Of a stretch of 15,667 bases of DNA, positions 6,472 through 13,430 are shown in pieces. The DNA comes from Myxococcales bacterium (GTDB taxonomy: Bacteria > Myxococcota > Polyangia > Polyangiales > Polyangiaceae). The notes below the pieces were generated by a model, which saw only the letters and a list, made by a program, of their open reading frames with translations, made no database searches and was not told the origin of the DNA. The DNA lies in assembly GCA_020430865.1 (NCBI GenBank), contig JAGQIY010001149.1, positions 1 through 15,667 on the forward strand, in the 5' to 3' direction. The position numbers were made by a program, and so were the translations under genes. Position 1 is the first letter of the stretch, and each line of letters opens with the position of its first letter.

Positions 6472-7347
6472 TCAGACCAGCGCGGCCTCGACGTCGCGCA
6501 CGTCGGCTTCACTCAGCTGCAGTGAACAGGCCCGCGCGCTGTCCGAGATGCTCTCCACGCGACGGGCTCCAGGGATCGGAACCACCACGGGGCTCTTGGC
6601 CATTAGCCACGCCAGCACCAGGCGGTAGACGCTGACTCGTCGCCGCTTGGCTTCCTGGCCCAGGCGTCCAAGTCCGAGCTCTGGTGCCTCCCGGGAGCCA
6701 CCGAATGGCGAGTACGCGAGAAAGGTGATGCGGTGCCTGGTGCAGTAGTCGATCACGCCGCTGGTCTCCGCGCTGCGGTCGTGGACGTTGAATCGGTTCT
6801 GCACGCTCGCGATGGGCACGATGCCGCGTGCCTCGGCGATCTGCTGCGTGCTGACGTTCGATAGGCCCACGTAGCGAGCCTTGCCCTGCTCCACCAGGCG
6901 CGCGAGGGCGCCTACGCTGTCCGCGAACGGCACTCGCGAGTCGGGGGAGTGCAGCTGGAGCAGATCGATGGTCTCCGTACCGAGCGCCCTGAGGCTCGCC
7001 TCCGCGGCTTCCAGCAGGCGCTCGGGCCGCGCGTCGACGCGCCAGGCGCCACCTGGACGCACGCAACCGACCTTGGTCGCGACCAAGACTCTTTCCGTGC
7101 GGCCTCGCAAGGCCTCGCGAATCAGCGCCTCGTTGTGGTTGAAGTCGTTGTCGTCGAGGCAGTAGGCGTCCGCCGTGTCGATCAGGGTGATGCCCTTGCT
7201 CAGCGCGGCGTGGATGGTCTCGATCGAGGCGTCCCTTGGCGGGCGCCCCTGGATGGAGAGCAGCATGCCCCCCAGGCCGATCGCGCTGATGCTGGGGCCA
7301 TCAGCGCCCAACTGGCGATACTGCATGCGGTCGTTCTTGGCGCTCAC
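6472..7347 (-). CDS. Aldo/keto reductase
   Basis: This encodes a 291-residue NADPH-dependent oxidoreductase with a TIM-barrel fold that reduces aldehydes or ketones; the substrate is unknown. The N-terminal signature YRQLGADGPSISAIGLGGM is followed by the catalytic tetrad: Asp57 and Tyr62 in ITLIDTADAY, Lys92 in VATK and His133 in LLQLHSPD. The cofactor-side motifs RYVGLSNVS and VVVPIPGARRVESI are present, the last being the usual NADPH-binding block near the C-terminus. The length is normal. GTG at 7347 is taken as the start: GGAGGAG lies eight bases upstream, and its GTGA overlaps the stop of the upstream gene by four bases, indicating coupled translation. An internal ATG at 7326 has no ribosome binding site. 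The gene is the last of the group that begins with the nitrilase-like gene. Confidence 0.95.
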   Translation of the reverse strand: MSAKNDRMQYRQLGADGPSISAIGLGGMLLSIQGRPPRDASIETIHAALSKGITLIDTADAYCLDDNDFNHNEALIREALRGRTERVLVATKVGCVRPGGAWRVDARPERLLEAAEASLRALGTETIDLLQLHSPDSRVPFADSVGALARLVEQGKARYVGLSNVSTQQIAEARGIVPIASVQNRFNVHDRSAETSGVIDYCTRHRITFLAYSPFGGSREAPELGLGRLGQEAKRRRVSVYRLVLAWLMAKSPVVVPIPGARRVESISDSARACSLQLSEADVRDVEAALV

Positions 7348-7823
7348 GAGCTCTGCTCCTCCGCGCGAGGCTCGAGCTTGGAGAAGCCCGCGGCGAGCAG
7401 TGAGCCGTCTCCCCGAAGCACCAACCCTCCGAACCTACATTTTTCCACGAGGATCCCCTCGATCGGGCCGAGTCGGGCGTCGTCGACGCGCACCGCGTCG
7501 CCCTCGCTCAGCGCTGCGAAGCGCCGCACACGGGCGGCGAGCGCGCTCAGCTCCGCGTCCCCGTCTTGCAGCGGTTGCAGACGCGCCTTGTCTGCCTTTC
7601 GCACCACGCCGCCGCGGGTCAGCACCAGTCGCTGGTCGCCCAGCTCACCCAAGAGGACACCGCACAGGCTGACCCACTCCGACGTCTCGAGGACGACCAG
7701 CTGGCCTGCCGTGACGGGGGTCGATGCGCGCCCGCCCAGCTGGGCGCGCATGTGATCGGCGCGAGGAGCCCCGGCCGCCGCGCTGTCGGCGTCCGTCACC
7801 GGTAGGCCCAAGACACGCACCAT
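7344..7823 (-). CDS. Unknown 159-residue beta-rich protein
   Basis: This encodes a cytoplasmic protein that I do not recognise. It has no signal peptide or membrane helix. Two stretches, about residues 40-85 (QLVVLETSEWVSLCGVLLGE to VVRKADKARLQPL) and about 108-153 (EGDAVRVDDARLGPIEGILVEK to FSKLEP), have similar alternating-hydrophobic, Gly/Asp-turn layouts. They could be two small beta-barrel (SH3/KOW-like) domains separated by a helix rich in Ala, Leu and Arg; this is inference from pattern. No catalytic residues stand out. The ATG at 7823 has no Shine-Dalgarno but has TATGCT exactly six bases upstream, suggesting a leaderless mRNA. Its stop overlaps the GTG of the aldo/keto reductase by four bases, and it lies 69 bases downstream of the nitrilase-family gene, so the three may be one functional group. 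Confidence 0.8.
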   Translation of the reverse strand: MVRVLGLPVTDADSAAAGAPRADHMRAQLGGRASTPVTAGQLVVLETSEWVSLCGVLLGELGDQRLVLTRGGVVRKADKARLQPLQDGDAELSALAARVRRFAALSEGDAVRVDDARLGPIEGILVEKCRFGGLVLRGDGSLLAAGFSKLEPRAEEQSS

Positions 7824-7829
7824 GTCTGG

Positions 7830-7835
7830 AGCATA
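7830..7835 (-). promoter_or_regulatory. Candidate -10 element, leaderless arrangement (7823 gene)
   Basis: TATGCT reads on the minus strand with exactly six bases between it and the ATG at 7823. That spacing would place the transcription start at or next to the start codon. No consensus -35 is visible 16-18 bases upstream. Confidence 0.5.
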
Positions 7836-7892
7836 GTCGCCTACTCGGGCGAGCGCGATGGGTTTGCCGAAACCTTCCAGATCCTCTCTGCC

Positions 7893-8675
7893 TCAAGCCG
7901 AGGGATCGCGCCAAAAGAAGCCACGCGCATCACGATCGGCCTGGAACGCCTGGAGGCGTGGCAGATCGAGCGCCACCCGCAGCAGGCTGGCGCCGCCGTC
8001 GCCTGGTGCAGGGGTGAAGAGCCGCAGGGGCTCGACCTGTGTTGGATCCGCGAAGCCGGCGACGCCGCTCGCGGCCAGGCGCGGCAGCTCCGACTCCACC
8101 GCCCAGTCACTGACGCCAACGTAGCAGCCAAACTCGTAGGCACGGGCGATCGCGAGGTGGCGCCACAAGCCTCGGCTATACCCCGGCGTCGGCTTGCGCG
8201 AGACGGAAAGCGCTGGCACCAGGACCAGGGTCGGCAGGCGAGTGCAGCGTTGAAACAGGTCCGAGAACCAGAAGTCGGCGCACACCAGCACCAGGCAGTG
8301 CAGGCCGGAGATCTGTCCCTCGCCCAGCCTCACCCCTGGGTCGATCCACAGGCGCTCGTCCGCGTACGGCCTCAGTTTTTCATATTGAAACAATTGGTTT
8401 CCGCGGGGGTCGAAGGCAGCGCCGCAGTTGGTGGCGCGCTCAGCGTGCTGTCGGTGTTGCGTGCCGCCGACGATGTGGCAGCCGACGCGCAGCGCGAGCC
8501 GCTGGAGGCCGCGCGCGTAGTCGTCCGCGCTGCGGCTGAGCTCGAAGTGCTCGGGGAGCACCAGGATGTCCTCCGGCCGCGGCGCGGGCTGCGCCTCGAA
8601 CAGCTGGAGCAAGGCGTCGTGGTTCGCCTCGGGCCTCGAGAACGCGAGCCGCGGCTGAGCCAACCAGAGATGCAT
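7893..8675 (-). CDS. Nitrilase-superfamily carbon-nitrogen hydrolase
   Basis: This encodes a 260-residue amidase/nitrilase-fold enzyme that cleaves non-peptide C-N bonds; the substrate is unknown. The Glu-Lys-Cys triad is complete: Glu42 in ILVLPEHFEL, Lys100 in FQYEKLRPYADE and Cys132 in LVCADFWFSD. The auxiliary Glu often found after the Lys loop may be Glu107. The segments IVGGTQHR and VLVPALSVSRKPTPG occupy the usual positions between the triad residues and after the nucleophile. The length is typical for a single-domain member. The N-terminus is compact (MHLWLAQPRLAF), consistent with ATG 8675 as the true start. That codon has no Shine-Dalgarno but has TAGACT six bases upstream, so translation may be leaderless. 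It is divergent from the cyclotransferase-like gene at 8819. Omega-amidase, carbamoylase and repair-type roles are all possible; none can be chosen from sequence alone. Confidence 0.9.
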   Translation of the reverse strand: MHLWLAQPRLAFSRPEANHDALLQLFEAQPAPRPEDILVLPEHFELSRSADDYARGLQRLALRVGCHIVGGTQHRQHAERATNCGAAFDPRGNQLFQYEKLRPYADERLWIDPGVRLGEGQISGLHCLVLVCADFWFSDLFQRCTRLPTLVLVPALSVSRKPTPGYSRGLWRHLAIARAYEFGCYVGVSDWAVESELPRLAASGVAGFADPTQVEPLRLFTPAPGDGGASLLRVALDLPRLQAFQADRDARGFFWRDPSA

Positions 8676-8681
8676 GAGCCG

Positions 8682-8687
8682 AGTCTA
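8682..8687 (-). promoter_or_regulatory. Candidate -10 element, leaderless arrangement (nitrilase-family gene)
   Basis: TAGACT reads on the minus strand with exactly six bases before the ATG at 8675, and there is no ribosome binding site. No recognisable -35 is present at the usual distance. Confidence 0.45.
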
Positions 8688-8753
8688 GCAGGTGTCGACC
8701 AGATCTCGCTCTCGCAAACGTGCTGGCGCGGCTCTGCGAGAGCATGGATCTCA

Positions 8754-8765
8754 ATCCGCGCGGAT
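8754..8765. promoter_or_regulatory. 12-bp palindrome in divergent region (operator candidate)
   Basis: ATCCGCGCGGAT is a perfect palindrome in the 143-base region between the divergent genes starting at 8675 and 8819, about 40 bases upstream of the putative -10 of the plus-strand gene. A short 5-bp hairpin (GCTCT/AGAGC, 8731-8743) lies beside it. A regulator site is inferred from position and symmetry only. Confidence 0.35.
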
Positions 8766-8806
8766 CAGCACTCGGGCCGCTGGAAGACGCAGTGCGAGCG
8801 ATGCGC

Positions 8807-8812
8807 TATGCT
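8807..8812 (+). promoter_or_regulatory. Candidate -10 element, leaderless arrangement (8819 gene)
   Basis: TATGCT is followed by GGAGCG and then ATG at 8819, again exactly six bases. GGAGCG could pass for a weak Shine-Dalgarno, but it directly abuts the ATG and so is too close. The -35 region is not consensus. Confidence 0.5.
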
Positions 8813-8818
8813 GGAGCG

Positions 8819-9295
8819 ATGTACTGGGTGTTCGCCTACGGATCGAACATGGACCTCGGCGACCTGAGCGCCTGGTTCCACTCCACGGGGCTCGGCAGAC
8901 CCAAGGTCCTGCACCTCGCCGTCGGGAGCCTGCCGCAGTATCGACTGGTCTGGAACTACCGCTCGCCGAGTCGCGGGGCAGGGGCGGCCAACGTCGAGCC
9001 CGCGGCGCTGAGCACGGTTCCCGGGCTGCTGCTGCAGCTCGACGAACAGACTCTGCTCGGCCTGGATCGCAAGGAAGGACACCCGGAGCGCTATCGCCGC
9101 GAGCACCTGACTTGTCACGTCTGGTCCGGGGAACCTCGAGACGCCTGGGTCTATCGCGTGCAACCGGCCCACCGCCAGGATTCCTTCGTGGCGCCGCGGC
9201 GCGAGTATCGCGACCTGATCCTTGGTGCCGCGCGGAGACATGGTTTCCCGGCGGAATACATCGCCGGCCTGGAGGCGCTCGAGCTCGCCGAGTGA
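8819..9295 (+). CDS. Gamma-glutamylcyclotransferase-like (AIG2/GGCT fold) protein
   Basis: This encodes a 158-residue cytoplasmic protein of the gamma-glutamylcyclotransferase superfamily, which releases 5-oxoproline from gamma-glutamyl compounds. It starts with the family signature MYWVFAYGSNMD, where YGSN (7-10) forms the substrate-binding loop. The catalytic acid is Glu86 in LDRKEGHPERY, the canonical position. VPGLLLQLDEQTLLGLD forms the strand and helix before it, and DAWVYRVQP is the following strand. The length matches bacterial single-domain members. The frame is open to 8720, but that extension (MLARLCESMDLN...) does not fit the family. ATG 8819 places the signature at residue 1 and sits six bases after TATGCT, so it is the chosen start. 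The gene converges on the GNAT gene; 40 bases lie between the stops, with no clear terminator. The true gamma-glutamyl substrate is not determined. Confidence 0.92.
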   Translation: MYWVFAYGSNMDLGDLSAWFHSTGLGRPKVLHLAVGSLPQYRLVWNYRSPSRGAGAANVEPAALSTVPGLLLQLDEQTLLGLDRKEGHPERYRREHLTCHVWSGEPRDAWVYRVQPAHRQDSFVAPRREYRDLILGAARRHGFPAEYIAGLEALELAE

Positions 9296-9335
9296 GGCCA
9301 GGGGCCAGTACCTCGTTCCGGGCCGCGGGCCGAGA

Positions 9336-9830
9336 TCAGGCGAGTCGCTTCTCGAAGTGGTACTCGATGGTGTCGCTCTGGTCGAAGAGCTCCCGGGTCT
9401 CGCCGCTGGCCTGGTATCCCCGCTTCCGGTAGAAGCGATGCGCCGGCAGGAAGCGCGTGTCGCTCCAGAGTTCGACGAAGCTCGCCTCCTGACCTCTCGC
9501 GGCGGCTTCGACCAAGGCCACCAGTTCGCCAGCGAGGCCGTGGCCACGCTCCCAGCGCTCCACGTACAGCTTCTTGAGTTCGATTCCGCGTGGAGATCGC
9601 GCGCGGGTGGGCAGGGGTGTGTAGCCGATGCAACCGATGATGCGGCGCTCGCGCTCGGCGACCCAGAACTCCCCGCCTTTCTTCGCGAAATCCGTCTGGA
9701 TTCGGCGCAGCTCGGGGATCTCTCCGTCCACGTCCATCACGCAGCCCGGGTACTCGTAGAAGACGTTCTCGATCAGTCGGATCAGCTGGTAGCCGTCGCT
9801 GTCCTGCGCAAGGCGAATCAAGAGACTCAT
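9336..9830 (-). CDS. GNAT-family N-acetyltransferase
   Basis: This encodes a 164-residue acetyl-CoA-dependent acyltransferase of the GCN5-related fold; the acceptor is unknown. After the N-terminal IRLAQDSDGYQLIRLIENVF (strand 1 and helix 1), the central strands include GEFWVAERERRIIGCIGY. Motif A, which wraps the CoA pyrophosphate, is ELKKLYVERWERGHGLAGELV, with R95-G96-H97-G98-L99-A100 in the R/Q-x-x-G-x-G/A position. Motif B with the FYRKRGYQ ending follows near residues 135-145. The frame extends upstream to 10079 in the shadow of the neighbouring gene; the ATG at 9830 is chosen because the domain begins there. The start overlaps the 10-bp palindrome ATGACGTCAT (9829-9838). It lies 41 bases downstream of the membrane glycosyltransferase gene, so co-transcription is likely. 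Confidence 0.92.
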   Translation of the reverse strand: MSLLIRLAQDSDGYQLIRLIENVFYEYPGCVMDVDGEIPELRRIQTDFAKKGGEFWVAERERRIIGCIGYTPLPTRARSPRGIELKKLYVERWERGHGLAGELVALVEAAARGQEASFVELWSDTRFLPAHRFYRKRGYQASGETRELFDQSDTIEYHFEKRLA

Positions 9831-9871
9831 GACGTCATCCGATAGCCTCGCCGCGCGGCGTGGGTAAAGGC

Positions 9872-11896
9872 CTATTCGAGCATCCAGAAGTGCATGCTGG
9901 TGAACCACACCTCGCTGACCCGCTCGAGACGAATGCGGTGCGTGCCGGGGGTCAGGTCGCTCGGCAGCCTGACCCAGCTCTCCTCCCACTCGAAGCCTTC
10001 CAGCTGGAGCTTGCCGACTTCGGTCCCGTCCACCAGGACCTTCAACGTCAGGGGCCACTCGGCGCCACCACGCATCCACAGTACGCCGCCCGGCGAGAGC
10101 TTCAGGTCGAACTGCTCGAGGCTACGATAGGTCCGACCACCGTCGGCCCTGTCGCCGTGGACGCGCACCGCGTTGGTCCCTTCATGCGCGTAGAACAGCT
10201 GGTAGTCGTGGGCGGCCTCGCTCTCCAGGTCGCAGACGTCCAGCTCATCCACCAGTTTCCCCGGGGAAGGCGGAGCTGCCCCGGTGCCGAGCAGGTCGAA
10301 GCGGGTCTCCAGCGCGACCATCTCCGGCGCGCCCAGGATGCTGGCACCCCACACGCTGCGCCGGGTGAGCTCGGGACCGGTGATGGCGTCGATGTCGAGC
10401 CAGCTCGGGTAGAGGATCAGGTACGGTGGTAGGACCTTGGACTTCTCGTAGTGTTCGAAGCGTGGTCCTGGCCCTGCGCGCCAGTAAGTGGCCTCGCCAC
10501 GCGTGGTGAGACCGACCAGGTCGACGGTCGGGTGGCCGCTGAGGTAGGCGATGGCTCCGGCGTCGTTCACTCCGACGGGAACGCCGTCGGGCAGCTCACG
10601 CTCGGCCCAGCGGGCCAGCGACACCTGCTGCCCATGAATCGCCGCGCAGCTCGTCACCAGGTCCTTCAGGGTGCTCGGCCACTCTGCCGCAAGGAAATAG
10701 CCCGCGCTGGCCGTGAGCGCGACGCCGAGCCAGCCCCCGAGGCTCCGCCGTGGGGAGCGCTGCAGCACGCGCTCCAGCAGCCTTGCGGCTAGCTCCGCGA
10801 GCGCTGCCAGGCCGATCAACCAGGCTGCGGCGAAGGGCCAGATATAGCGCAGGCGGTTCACGAGGAAGGTCCAGTAAGCCGTCGGGATCAGCGCGCCCGC
10901 GGCGACGCACAGGATCAGAGCGGCGCGTGCGCGGTGTCTCCCGGCGACCAGGACGATGGCGATCAAACCGACGCACGGGAGCCACCAGAAGCCGGTCGGG
11001 ATCATCCCGTCTGCCCAGACCTCACCGTTGAGCAGCGTGAGGAAGAACAGCTTCAAGTTGCCGAGCTGGGCGTCCCACGCTGACGCGCGGGTGGCGTAGG
11101 GACTCGTCGAGAGCAGCTTCGCCTGCGCAGTCGCGCTGAGCATCTGCCCCGTGGCCAGCCAGTTCAAGCCGGGGGGGATCGCCGGGCCGATCAGTGCCAG
11201 GGCCGAGTAGCGCCGCGTGAACCCTCCCCCCACGAAGAAGAGGGTGACGGCGCACATCCCCGCGGCGAGCACCCCCTCCGGGCGAATAATTGCCGCACAG
11301 AAACTGGTCGCGAGCATCCCGCGCAGGTAGCCAACTGCGCTCCGCCGTTCCCAGGCTTCTGCGCACAGCCTCGCGGTGCGCATCAGCAGCCAGGCGAGCG
11401 GCAGGACCTCCATGCCGCTGGCGGAGAACCAAGTGTGCGGTGAGAAGCAGAAGACGAGCAGGCCCGCGCCCAGCCCGATGCTCGGGCGCAGGAGCCCCCG
11501 CGTGAGGCGGGACGTCTCCCACGCCAGCAGCCCACAGCACGCCCAACCCAGCGCCCAAGCCAGGTAGATCAGCTTCAGCTCGTGAAGTCCGAGGAACCAG
11601 CCGATGCTCAGCGCGATCACCCAACCGAGGCTCGTGGCGCCGGTGGTGGGCGGTGCCCCGGGGGAATAGATCAGGGGCTGGAAGCGCGCGAAGGAGCGGG
11701 CGTAGTTGAAGTGGATGTAGCTGTCATCCAGCGGAACCGCTGGCTCGCCAACCTGCGCGGTGATGGCGTGGCTGACGTACAGTCCCAGCGCTCCCGCGAT
11801 GGCCAGCCACAGCCAGGGGCGATCGATCGAAGCCTCGCACCAGGCCTCGAGGCCAGGGCGCGGTCGATCCGGGGCGCGGGTTACTTCGGCAGACAC
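9872..11896 (-). CDS. GT-C-type membrane glycosyltransferase-like protein with C-terminal soluble domain
   Basis: This encodes about 674 residues, predicted as an integral inner-membrane protein. A short cytoplasmic N-terminus leads to TM1 (about 28-46, WLWLAIAGALGLYVSHAITA). The first periplasmic loop follows with an acidic pair at Asp57-Asp58 in PLDDSYIHFNYARSF, the hallmark position of the catalytic acid in GT-C enzymes that use polyprenyl-phosphate sugars. Roughly ten further hydrophobic segments extend to about residue 410. A soluble part then carries NDAGAIAYLSGHPTVDLVGL (about 442-461), a motif frequent in this broad family. The last 100 residues look like a beta-sandwich (LSPGGVLWMRGG to GTHRIRLERVSEVWF). 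GTG at 11896 is chosen; TTG at 11914 is also possible, and neither has a Shine-Dalgarno. A sugar transfer role to lipid or surface glycan is inferred; donor and acceptor are unknown. Confidence 0.85.
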   Translation of the reverse strand: MSAEVTRAPDRPRPGLEAWCEASIDRPWLWLAIAGALGLYVSHAITAQVGEPAVPLDDSYIHFNYARSFARFQPLIYSPGAPPTTGATSLGWVIALSIGWFLGLHELKLIYLAWALGWACCGLLAWETSRLTRGLLRPSIGLGAGLLVFCFSPHTWFSASGMEVLPLAWLLMRTARLCAEAWERRSAVGYLRGMLATSFCAAIIRPEGVLAAGMCAVTLFFVGGGFTRRYSALALIGPAIPPGLNWLATGQMLSATAQAKLLSTSPYATRASAWDAQLGNLKLFFLTLLNGEVWADGMIPTGFWWLPCVGLIAIVLVAGRHRARAALILCVAAGALIPTAYWTFLVNRLRYIWPFAAAWLIGLAALAELAARLLERVLQRSPRRSLGGWLGVALTASAGYFLAAEWPSTLKDLVTSCAAIHGQQVSLARWAERELPDGVPVGVNDAGAIAYLSGHPTVDLVGLTTRGEATYWRAGPGPRFEHYEKSKVLPPYLILYPSWLDIDAITGPELTRRSVWGASILGAPEMVALETRFDLLGTGAAPPSPGKLVDELDVCDLESEAAHDYQLFYAHEGTNAVRVHGDRADGGRTYRSLEQFDLKLSPGGVLWMRGGAEWPLTLKVLVDGTEVGKLQLEGFEWEESWVRLPSDLTPGTHRIRLERVSEVWFTSMHFWMLE

Positions 11897-11937
11897 GGGC
11901 GGGGCGCGAAGCAAACCACAGACGCAGAGGCATCACA

Positions 11938-11965
11938 GCCTCCGAGCGCGCTTGCGCTTGGAGGC
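11938..11965. promoter_or_regulatory. Hairpin in the presumed 5' leader of the glycosyltransferase gene
   Basis: GCCTCC-G-AGCGC (11938-11949) pairs with GCGCT-T-GGAGGC (11954-11965) across the loop GCTT: 12 pairs including one G-T. In minus-strand orientation it is preceded by CTTCTTTTTCCTTC and followed by the possible starts at 11914 and 11896. No U-tract follows on either strand, so it is not a standard terminator. A leader regulatory structure is possible. Confidence 0.45.
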
Positions 11966-12046
11966 CGAGAAGGAAAAAGAAGTGGATCAAGGAAGCGAAC
12001 CCCAGGCCGGGTGGGGGAGAGGTTCGGCGCCGGGAGCGGTTGGCCC

Positions 12047-12106
12047 TCAGGCCAGCGCCGGCATCGGCAAGCGGAGACGCTCGAGTAGCTTTCGCAGAGC
12101 ACGCAT
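12047..12106 (-). CDS. Possible 19-residue leader peptide, Leu/Arg-rich
   Basis: On the minus strand GGAGG (12117-12113) sits six bases before an ATG (12106) that opens the frame MRALRKLLERLRLPMPALA, then TGA. It holds six Leu and four Arg in 19 residues, including the codons CTA, CGA and TTG, which should be uncommon in such a GC-rich genome. The stop codon lies in the loop of a small hairpin (TGGCC/GGCCA, 12041-12054). It lies upstream of the glycosyltransferase gene and could be a regulatory leader, a small amphipathic peptide, or chance. The ribosome binding site is the main support. Confidence 0.25.
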   Translation of the reverse strand: MRALRKLLERLRLPMPALA

Positions 12107-12374
12107 GGGAGTCCTCCAGGAGGTGCGACGTCTGGCGCGTCGCAGAGAAAGTGCAGAGAAGACGACCCCTTGCAGGAAGACGCGAGCTTGCGGCAGGGCC
12201 GCTGAGTTCGCTGGTCGGGTCGCCCGGCCGTTGTGGGCCGATGTGGGTGCGGTCAGTACTCGAAGCCGCTGGCTTTGGCAAGTCTTCAGCGGACTCGGAC
12301 TCGCAGTCTCGTTGCTGGCTCGGGGACGCGCCGAGGGGGCAGCTGAAACGCTGCGGCGAGGTGCGGCCGTTCGC

Positions 12375-12380
12375 TATGGT
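12375..12380 (+). promoter_or_regulatory. Candidate -10 element, leaderless arrangement (ketopantoate reductase-like gene)
   Basis: TATGGT is followed by exactly six bases (CCGGGC) and then ATG at 12387, with no Shine-Dalgarno. The consensus -35 is not evident. This is the fourth occurrence of the same geometry in the window. Confidence 0.5.
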
Positions 12381-12386
12381 CCGGGC

Positions 12387-13430
12387 ATGAAGACGTTGGT
12401 GGTTGGCTGCGGTGCGATTGGCGGGGTGGTCGCGGGATCCCTGGCCGGGCTTGGTTTGGACGTCAGCGTGCTCACCACGAACGCCCACATCGCCGCGGCG
12501 CTGCGCGAACACGGCTTTCGTTTCTGTGGGGAAAATCCCCCGGCCGACGCCCGCATCGCGCCGGAGCAGGTGCTCTCCAGCCTCGATGGCCACGCGGGCG
12601 AGTTCGACCTGGTCTTGCTGGCGACCCAGCCTCCGCAGGTCGAAGAAGCCGCCCGATCGGTCGCCGCGTCCCTGAAGCCGGAGACGCGCGTGGTGTGCTT
12701 TCAGAATGGACTGTGCGAGGAGCGGATCGCGCCGATCGTCGGTCCGGAGCGCGTCGTGGGCGCGGTGGTGGCGTGGGGAGCATCCATGACCGAACCCGGG
12801 GTGTACGATCGCACCAGCGCCGGCGGCTTCACTCTCGGGCGCCTCGACGGGCAGATCGACGCTGGGTTGGAGGAGCTGGCGCGTGCCCTCGAGAGCGTCG
12901 GCCCGGTGGTCCTCACCCCCAACCTGGCCGGTGTGCGCTGGAGCAAGCTGGCGATCAACTGCGCGATCAGCACGCTCGGGACCATCGGCGGCGATCGCCT
13001 CGGGGTGTTGATGCGCAAGCGACACGTGAGGCGCCTCGCGCTCGAGGTGATGACCGAGGTCGTCCGTGTGGCGCAGTACGAGCGCGTCGTGCTGGAGAAG
13101 GTCAGTGGGACGATCGACCTCGAGTGGATCGCCTTGACACCGAGCGAAGCTGCGATGAGCGGCTCACCGTCGCTGGTGGCGAAGCACGGGCTGTTGCTCG
13201 CCGTGGGCACGCGTTACCGGCGCTTGCGCTCGTCGATGCTGGCAGCGATCGAGCGCGGTCGGCCACCAGCGGTCGACTTCCTGAACGGAGAGATCGTGCG
13301 GCGCGGCGCAGCAGCTGGGATTCCTACACCGATCAACGCCGCGGCTCGCGAGCTGGTGTGGCGCATCGCCCGCGGCGAAACGTCCGCTACGCACGCCACC
13401 CTGCGCGCGCTATACGACCAAACACGGTGA
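12387..13430 (+). CDS. Ketopantoate reductase (PanE/ApbA family) 2-dehydropantoate 2-reductase-like
   Basis: This encodes a 347-residue NADPH-dependent reductase. The family includes PanE, which reduces 2-dehydropantoate to pantoate in pantothenate/CoA synthesis, and many paralogues with other substrates. The Rossmann loop GCGAIG is at 7-12. FDLVLLATQ and CFQNGL (Asn107 in the QNG motif) are in place. The catalytic Lys187 and Asn191 are in VRWSKLAINCAISTL. The C-terminal signature SSMLAAIERGRPPAVDFLNGEIVRRG and IPTPIN are conserved. The protein is somewhat longer than the usual 300 residues because of extra sequence around residues 205-275. The frame is open far upstream, but the Rossmann strand starts at ATG 12387, which also carries the TATGGT-N6 leaderless arrangement. 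Its TGA overlaps the GTG of the SCO1-like gene (GTGA). I withhold the symbol panE because paralogues are common. Confidence 0.92.
   Translation: MKTLVVGCGAIGGVVAGSLAGLGLDVSVLTTNAHIAAALREHGFRFCGENPPADARIAPEQVLSSLDGHAGEFDLVLLATQPPQVEEAARSVAASLKPETRVVCFQNGLCEERIAPIVGPERVVGAVVAWGASMTEPGVYDRTSAGGFTLGRLDGQIDAGLEELARALESVGPVVLTPNLAGVRWSKLAINCAISTLGTIGGDRLGVLMRKRHVRRLALEVMTEVVRVAQYERVVLEKVSGTIDLEWIALTPSEAAMSGSPSLVAKHGLLLAVGTRYRRLRSSMLAAIERGRPPAVDFLNGEIVRRGAAAGIPTPINAAARELVWRIARGETSATHATLRALYDQTR

Larger units (their letters stand above)
11897..12386. other. 490-base region without a supported large gene
   Basis: This lies between the divergently oriented glycosyltransferase and ketopantoate reductase-like genes. 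Long open frames exist on both strands, but they read as Arg-rich low-complexity sequence typical of GC-rich shadows. Visible elements are a 12-bp hairpin (11938-11965), a pyrimidine tract on the minus strand beside it, a 19-codon minus-strand frame with a good ribosome binding site (12047-12106), and the -10-like TATGGT (12375-12380) of the plus-strand gene. Confidence 0.5.

Noticed and set aside
11760..12386. N-terminal extension of the ketopantoate reductase-like frame
   Set aside because: The residues are Arg-rich and unlike the family. The Rossmann fold starts at 12387, where the leaderless promoter geometry also lies.
11724..13025. 433-codon minus-strand frame over the ketopantoate reductase-like gene
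   Set aside because: It is His/Arg/Pro-rich low-complexity sequence antisense to a clear enzyme gene, typical of GC-rich shadows.
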